DNA of 64,000 bases. Origin: Bradyrhizobium quebecense (GTDB lineage Bacteria > Pseudomonadota > Alphaproteobacteria > Rhizobiales > Xanthobacteraceae). This document shows positions 59,776 through 64,000 of this stretch, piece after piece. The notes under the pieces are model-generated. The model was not told the DNA's origin and ran no database searches. It worked only from the letters and a program-made list of their open reading frames with translations. Position 1 is the first letter of the stretch. Each line of letters begins with the position of its first letter. A program made the translations under genes and the position numbers. The stretch is taken from contig NZ_CP088022.1 in the NCBI RefSeq assembly GCF_013373795.3, positions 1,240,001 to 1,304,000 of the forward strand. The letters run 5' to 3'.

Positions 59776-61111
59776 TCAGGCTTCGCTCGCGACCGTTCGC
59801 CAGTTCCAGTCCGAAACCGATGCCATCCGCGAGGCGGCCGAGCCGTTGCTGGCTCGCGCGACGCTGTTCGTGCTGTCGGCGTTCCTGGTCTCCGTCGTGG
59901 CGATCATGTGCTTCACGCGCGTCGATCGGGTCATCACAAGCGTGGGCGGCAGGATCGTTCCGGTCGATCAGATCAACGTGCTGCAGGCCCTGGACGCATC
60001 GATCATCAAGACGATCGATGTTCGGGAAGGTGAGCAGGTTGAGACGGGTCAGCTGCTCGCGACGCTCGACTCGACCTTCACCGTGGCCGATGTCACGCAG
60101 TACAAGCTGCAGATTGCCAGCCTTGACGCACAGGTTGCCCGCGACGAGGCCGAATTGTCCGGAAAGCCGCTGACATTCGGTCAGTCCAACGATCCGGAAG
60201 TTACCCGGTACAATGCCTTGCAGAAGGCGCTCTACGACCAGCGCGTCGCCCAGTACAACGCGCAGGTGAACAGCTACGACTCCAAGATCAGCCAGACCGA
60301 AGCGACGATCCAGAAGTCGAAGAAGGACGACGAGCGCTACAGTCAACGTGCCGAGATCGCCGGCAAGATCGAGGACATGCGCTCGACGCTTGCCGAAAGC
60401 GGCAGCGGGTCCAAGCTGAACCTGTATCTGTCTCAGGATAATCGCCTGGAGCTGTTGCGCCAGATTGACAACACGCACAACACCCTGCTGGAGGCGCAAC
60501 ACCAGCTGGAATCGTTGAAGGCCGATCGCAAGGCCTTCACCGAGCAATGGAATGCGCAGCTGAGCCAGGATCTGGTCACGACGCGCAACAGCCTGGATAC
60601 CGCCCGCTCGAACTATGACAAGGCCATCAAGCATCAGGACCTGGTGCGGTGGACGGCTGCCGAGCCCTCGGTCGTCCTGACCCTCGCCAAGCTCTCGGTT
60701 GGATCGGTCTTGAAGCCGGGCGATCCCTTCATCACGCTGATGCCGCTCAAGACCCGGCTCGAGGCCGAGATCCAGATCCTGTCGCGCGATGTCGGCTTCG
60801 TCCGGCCGAACGACCCCTGCACGATGAAGGTCGACGCCTTCAACGCGGCGGAGCACGGTACGGCGCAGGGCAAGATTCGCTGGATCAGCGAAGGCGCCTT
60901 CACGACCGATGATGACGGAAAGCCGGTCGATGCCTACTACAAGGCGCGATGCTCGGTCGACGAGACCAACTTCAAGGATGTTCCGAAGAATTTCCGCCTC
61001 ATTCCCGGCATGACGCTGCAGGGCGATGTCAATGTCGGCACCCGTTCGGTGGCGATGTATCTGCTCGGCGGCATGCTGCGCAGTGCAAAAGAAGCAATGC
61101 GCGAGCCATGA
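59765..61111 (+). CDS. HlyD-family membrane fusion protein of type I secretion, 448 aa
   Basis: Periplasmic adaptor linking the ABC exporter to the outer-membrane channel. One membrane helix at about residues 36-57 (LFVLSAFLVSVVAIMCF), then a lipoyl-like half (IIKTIDVREGEQVETGQLLA), a long coiled-coil hairpin (about 130-330) and the beta-barrel (KLSVGSVLKPGDPFITLMPL). The C-terminus LIPGMTLQGDVNVGTRSVAM is the usual HlyD end. Start is TTG at 59765, eight bases after AGGAG and overlapping the ABC gene, which implies coupled translation. Confidence 0.92.
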   Translation: MSPNQASLATVRQFQSETDAIREAAEPLLARATLFVLSAFLVSVVAIMCFTRVDRVITSVGGRIVPVDQINVLQALDASIIKTIDVREGEQVETGQLLATLDSTFTVADVTQYKLQIASLDAQVARDEAELSGKPLTFGQSNDPEVTRYNALQKALYDQRVAQYNAQVNSYDSKISQTEATIQKSKKDDERYSQRAEIAGKIEDMRSTLAESGSGSKLNLYLSQDNRLELLRQIDNTHNTLLEAQHQLESLKADRKAFTEQWNAQLSQDLVTTRNSLDTARSNYDKAIKHQDLVRWTAAEPSVVLTLAKLSVGSVLKPGDPFITLMPLKTRLEAEIQILSRDVGFVRPNDPCTMKVDAFNAAEHGTAQGKIRWISEGAFTTDDDGKPVDAYYKARCSVDETNFKDVPKNFRLIPGMTLQGDVNVGTRSVAMYLLGGMLRSAKEAMREP

Positions 61112-63144
61112 CGGTATCGACGCGATCCCTTCTCGACTTGCTCCGGCCCGGTTCCTCCCGTTCAGACTCATCGCAGTTTGAACGGGGGCTGGAGGCTTAC
61201 GAGAACCGGCAATATCTCGAGGCGTTGCGCTTGTGGCGGCTTGCGTCGCGCGCGGGCAACCCGGAGGCGGATTACCGGATCGGACTGCTCTATGCGCGGA
61301 ACGAGGGCGTCATCGGCAACATTCCGGACGCGGTCGCGTGGTATGAGCGCGCCGCCCTGAACGGACACACCGACGCGCAATTCCAGCTCGGCTTGATCTA
61401 CTTCCACGGTTTTTGGGCCGCGCTTGGACCGAACAGGCCCGAGATGTGGCGGCAATCCACCGCGGCGCGGCTGGGTGACAAGGCGACCAACCTCCACGAT
61501 CTGGTGTTCCCGAACGGAATCGGCGTGCCCAGGGACCTCGACGCCGCCTTCCTCTGGATGTCGGTGGCGGCGGAGGCCGGCAAGGCGGACGCACAGGCGC
61601 TCCTGGGCGACATGTACGCCAACGGGCAAGGCTGCACCAAGGATCACGCAGTTGCCCTGCGCTGGTACGAGGCCGCGGCCGAGCAGAAGGCGGCGGCCGG
61701 CGAATTTGCGCTTGGCGACGTGCATTATCAGGGACGCGGTGTTCCCGTCGATTTTGCGCAGGCCGCGATCTGGTATCACAAGGCCGCGGAGCAGGGGCAT
61801 GTGCGCGCGCAGGTTGCGCTCGCTTTCATGTGTCTCAAGGGCACCGGGCTGCCCGAAAATGTCGAAGAGGCCGCGCGGCTGTTTCAGAGTGCCGCTGCCC
61901 ATGACGATACCATCGCGCTCTACAACATCGCGCTGTTGCGGCTGAGCGGCAAAGGGGTGGCCAAGGACCTCGACAAGGCCGAGACCGCGCTGCGCAAGGC
62001 GGCACGGAAGGATTACCTGCCGGCGATCCAGGCGCTGGCCGAGTTCTACGCGCTCGGCACCGCCGCCGAGCCGGATCTGCGCGAGGCGGCGTACTGGTAC
62101 GAGAAGGCGGCCGAGCGCGGCGATGCGCAGGCGCAGTTCTTTACCGGGCGCTTCTACGCCACCGGCACCGGCGTTCCACCCAGCATCCGTCAGGCTGCGA
62201 AATGGTTCGAACGCGCCGCTGAGAGCGGCCATGCCACGGCGGCCCACAACATCGCGGTGTTCTATCTCAACGGCAACGGCGTGACGCGCGATGTCGCGGC
62301 CGCGATCAAGTGGTTCGAGCGCGCGTCCGAGGGAGGCATCGGCGCCGCAGGCGTGCAACTCGGCCGGCTCTACTCGGCGGGCAACGGTGTGCCGCGCGAC
62401 CAGGTGCGCGCTGCCGAATGGCTCAGCAAGGCGGCCAAGGGCGGCGACGCCGATGCAAAGACGGCCTATGCCCTGTTTCTCATCCAGCAGGAGCCGTCCG
62501 AAGCGGGTCTTGCGCAAGCGCGCATGTTGCTCACCGATGCCGCCGAGGTCGGTCATTCCGCCGCGGCATTCCAGTTGGGCGGTCTTCACATGGGAAGGTC
62601 CGGTGGCGCCGTCGATCTACCGGCCGCGGCCCAATGGTTCAAGCGCGCGGCAAGTGCCGGCCATGTCGAGGCCCAGCACACATTGGCGTTGCTGTATTCC
62701 GATCCCAAGAGCGCCCTCAAGGATCCGCAGGCGGCAGCCGGCTGGATCGTCAAGGCTGCCGATGGCGGCAGCGCCGCAGCGCAGTTCAAGCTCGCGGTGA
62801 TGTATTGCACCGGGCAGGGCATCGAGCAGGATCTTGCCCAGGGCGTGAAATGGTACGAGGCCGCGGCGCGCCAGGGCCATACGACCGCGCAATACAACCT
62901 TGCCGTGATGCTCGGGCGAGGTCAGGGCCGCGACGCCGATCCGGCGAAGGCGGCCGAGTGGTTCGCGGCAGCTGCGGAGCAGGGCATGGCCGAAGCCCAA
63001 GTCGCCATTGGCGATGCACTGCGTGCCGGCAACGGTGTCGCGCAGGACCGCGATCAGGCGCTGCGCTGGTATCGACTGGCGGCGCAACAGAACAACGAAG
63101 GTGCGCTGCGTCGTCTGCAGGCGATGGGCGAGAGCGTCGGCTGA
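61108..63144 (+). CDS. Sel1-repeat (TPR-like) protein, 678 aa
   Basis: Almost the whole chain from residue about 60 onward is Sel1-like repeats of roughly 36 residues (AAYWYEKAAERGDAQAQFFT, AAKWFERAAESGHATAAHNI), more than a dozen in a row, forming a solenoid for protein-protein contact. No signal peptide or membrane helix is seen, so it is probably cytoplasmic. It overlaps the HlyD gene by 4 bp (ATGA), so it is made with the exporter. That coupling suggests it handles secretion substrates or regulates export; this is an inference. Similar proteins are not a standard part of type I systems. Confidence 0.9.
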   Translation: MTVSTRSLLDLLRPGSSRSDSSQFERGLEAYENRQYLEALRLWRLASRAGNPEADYRIGLLYARNEGVIGNIPDAVAWYERAALNGHTDAQFQLGLIYFHGFWAALGPNRPEMWRQSTAARLGDKATNLHDLVFPNGIGVPRDLDAAFLWMSVAAEAGKADAQALLGDMYANGQGCTKDHAVALRWYEAAAEQKAAAGEFALGDVHYQGRGVPVDFAQAAIWYHKAAEQGHVRAQVALAFMCLKGTGLPENVEEAARLFQSAAAHDDTIALYNIALLRLSGKGVAKDLDKAETALRKAARKDYLPAIQALAEFYALGTAAEPDLREAAYWYEKAAERGDAQAQFFTGRFYATGTGVPPSIRQAAKWFERAAESGHATAAHNIAVFYLNGNGVTRDVAAAIKWFERASEGGIGAAGVQLGRLYSAGNGVPRDQVRAAEWLSKAAKGGDADAKTAYALFLIQQEPSEAGLAQARMLLTDAAEVGHSAAAFQLGGLHMGRSGGAVDLPAAAQWFKRAASAGHVEAQHTLALLYSDPKSALKDPQAAAGWIVKAADGGSAAAQFKLAVMYCTGQGIEQDLAQGVKWYEAAARQGHTTAQYNLAVMLGRGQGRDADPAKAAEWFAAAAEQGMAEAQVAIGDALRAGNGVAQDRDQALRWYRLAAQQNNEGALRRLQAMGESVG

Positions 63145-63478
63145 GATTGTTGGAGGCGGACATCACGTCGCGCGCAAGCAATGGCAGAGACAGTGACACG
63201 GCTTTGTTTTTGGGCGCGAAGGCACTGAAGCGTGCATGTCCGCGTGACAATCTAGGCAGAACTAACAATGGCTTTCATATCGACGATAGAGAGATTGCGT
63301 TAATGTGGGTTCGCGGAATAAATGCTCATTGCACCTCTGGTTGTGTGAAGATGATCGATAAGAACCGAGAGGTCACGATCCGGAGCGTGTCAGGCAATGT
63401 GATCCCGGGATCGAACGTCCGCGTGACCGGGAAAGAAACTGGAGCCGGCGTTAAACGTTGGCAGGAGATTGAGTGGCA
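63145..63478. other. Intergenic region before the last gene
   Basis: About 330 bp with no supported gene. AGGAG at about 63464-63468 is the likely ribosome site of the next gene. The sequence is less GC-rich than the flanking genes. Confidence 0.45.
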
Positions 63479-64000
63479 ATGAACAAGATGGTCGAACGGA
63501 GCGTCAGGGATACGAAGGATATGTTGCCCGTTGCCAGTCCGGTTCAGCAGGAAGACCATCCGCAGAGCCTGTTCCTGGATCCCGATATCAGCGATCTCCA
63601 GTCAGGATCGCGGTTGCGTGGCGCGATCCTCGAATATTCGGGGCGGGGAATCTCGGGTTGGATTGTCGATGCCCAGTCGCCTGCTTCAACGGTTTCGATA
63701 GCGCTCTTTGTCGCTTCCCACTGTGTCGAAGAAGGACGCACCGGCCGATCCATGCCGGCCCGCATCGGTCCGCGGAGCGTGATCGGACGTCCCGGATTCC
63801 GGATCGATCTATCCACGCCGGGTGTGCGCCGTCGGCTGGCGCGCGCCCTCCGAAACACGCTCGTGGAGCCCAAGCATGCGCAGATCTATCTGCGCATCAG
63901 CCTGAACGATGGCGAATACTACGAGATACCGCTGTTCGAGAATTTCACGCCGAGCGAAGTGGTCGTAGCGTTAGGCTTCTCGATCGAAGACTACGATGAT
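63479..64000 (+). CDS. Unidentified protein, N-terminal 174 codons only, cut by the right edge
   Basis: ATG 63479 opens a frame that runs to the window end without a stop. The N-terminus is polar with no signal peptide. Residues about 45-150 (LRGAILEYSGRGISGWIVDA, VSIALFVASH, YLRISLNDGEYYEIPLFENF) look like a beta-sandwich domain with a central GW motif, of a kind sometimes placed before glycosyltransferase domains. I cannot name the protein without the rest. Its place after the secretion and Sel1 genes suggests the locus continues. Confidence 0.6.
   Translation, partial: MNKMVERSVRDTKDMLPVASPVQQEDHPQSLFLDPDISDLQSGSRLRGAILEYSGRGISGWIVDAQSPASTVSIALFVASHCVEEGRTGRSMPARIGPRSVIGRPGFRIDLSTPGVRRRLARALRNTLVEPKHAQIYLRISLNDGEYYEIPLFENFTPSEVVVALGFSIEDYDD

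Noticed and set aside
63469..63999. Alternative frame at the right edge (MSGNEQDGRTERQG...)
   Set aside because: The frame starting at ATG 63479 has a ribosome site and domain-like alternation of hydrophobic residues; the other looks like an arginine-rich shadow.
1..64000. tRNA and rRNA genes
   Set aside because: No cloverleaf or rRNA core sequence was noticed on reading; a covariance-model scan would settle this.

Overview
This window looks like chromosome from an alphaproteobacterium of the Bradyrhizobium/Nitrobacteraceae type. I infer that from the high GC content, the gene families, the gene order and the short palindromic repeat elements; no marker gene such as rRNA is present, and I saw no tRNA, rRNA or CRISPR array. 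About 60 protein genes are supported. The left edge cuts a penicillin-binding protein 1A gene, and the right edge cuts an unidentified gene downstream of a type I secretion set.

Left part (1-24.4 kb): mostly housekeeping and accessory genes. In order: PBP1A, a YcgN-type cysteine-cluster protein, a DHA2 multidrug transporter, an IS30-family insertion lodged inside a palindromic repeat element, a branched-chain amino acid type ABC importer (two paralogous binding proteins, LivH, LivM and a single fused LivG-LivF ATPase), an NDH-2-like flavoprotein, a thiamine-diphosphate enzyme, a lone Flp pilin, a REP-associated tyrosine transposase (RAYT) with perfect 18-bp inverted repeats, a Ku DNA-end-binding protein, several small orphan proteins, and a UDP-glucuronate 4-epimerase. 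An AT-richer stretch (about 21.6-23.7 kb) carries small coiled-coil proteins that resemble the zipper part of IS3-type OrfA.

Middle (24.4-52.5 kb): a large extracellular polysaccharide locus of Wzx/Wzy type. It has the initiating sugar-phosphate transferase, a Wza-type export lipoprotein, a Wzc-like bacterial tyrosine kinase/co-polymerase, two Wzy/O-antigen-ligase proteins plus a degenerate-looking third, a Wzx flippase, three GT4 glycosyltransferases, a nucleotide-sugar dehydrogenase, four SAM methyltransferases, a secreted glycoside hydrolase, a heparinase II/III-like protein and a two-domain oxidoreductase. Many genes overlap by 4 bp (ATGA/GTGA), as expected for translationally coupled operons. 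A dehydrogenase, a UDP-GlcA epimerase and a heparinase-like lyase together suggest an acidic, uronate-containing polymer (inference).

Right part (52.5-64 kb): two tandem paralogous RTX (calcium-binding nonapeptide repeat) proteins share a distinctive N-terminal domain of about 110 residues and a near-identical C-terminal secretion tail. Each is followed by a hairpin terminator. Next come a fifth methyltransferase-like gene, a HlyB-type ABC exporter with a non-catalytic C39-like domain, a HlyD-type adaptor, a long Sel1-repeat protein, and the start of another gene. I read this as a dedicated type I secretion module exporting calcium-binding matrix proteins next to the polysaccharide they may organise. 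It is the best candidate in the window for a little-described system.
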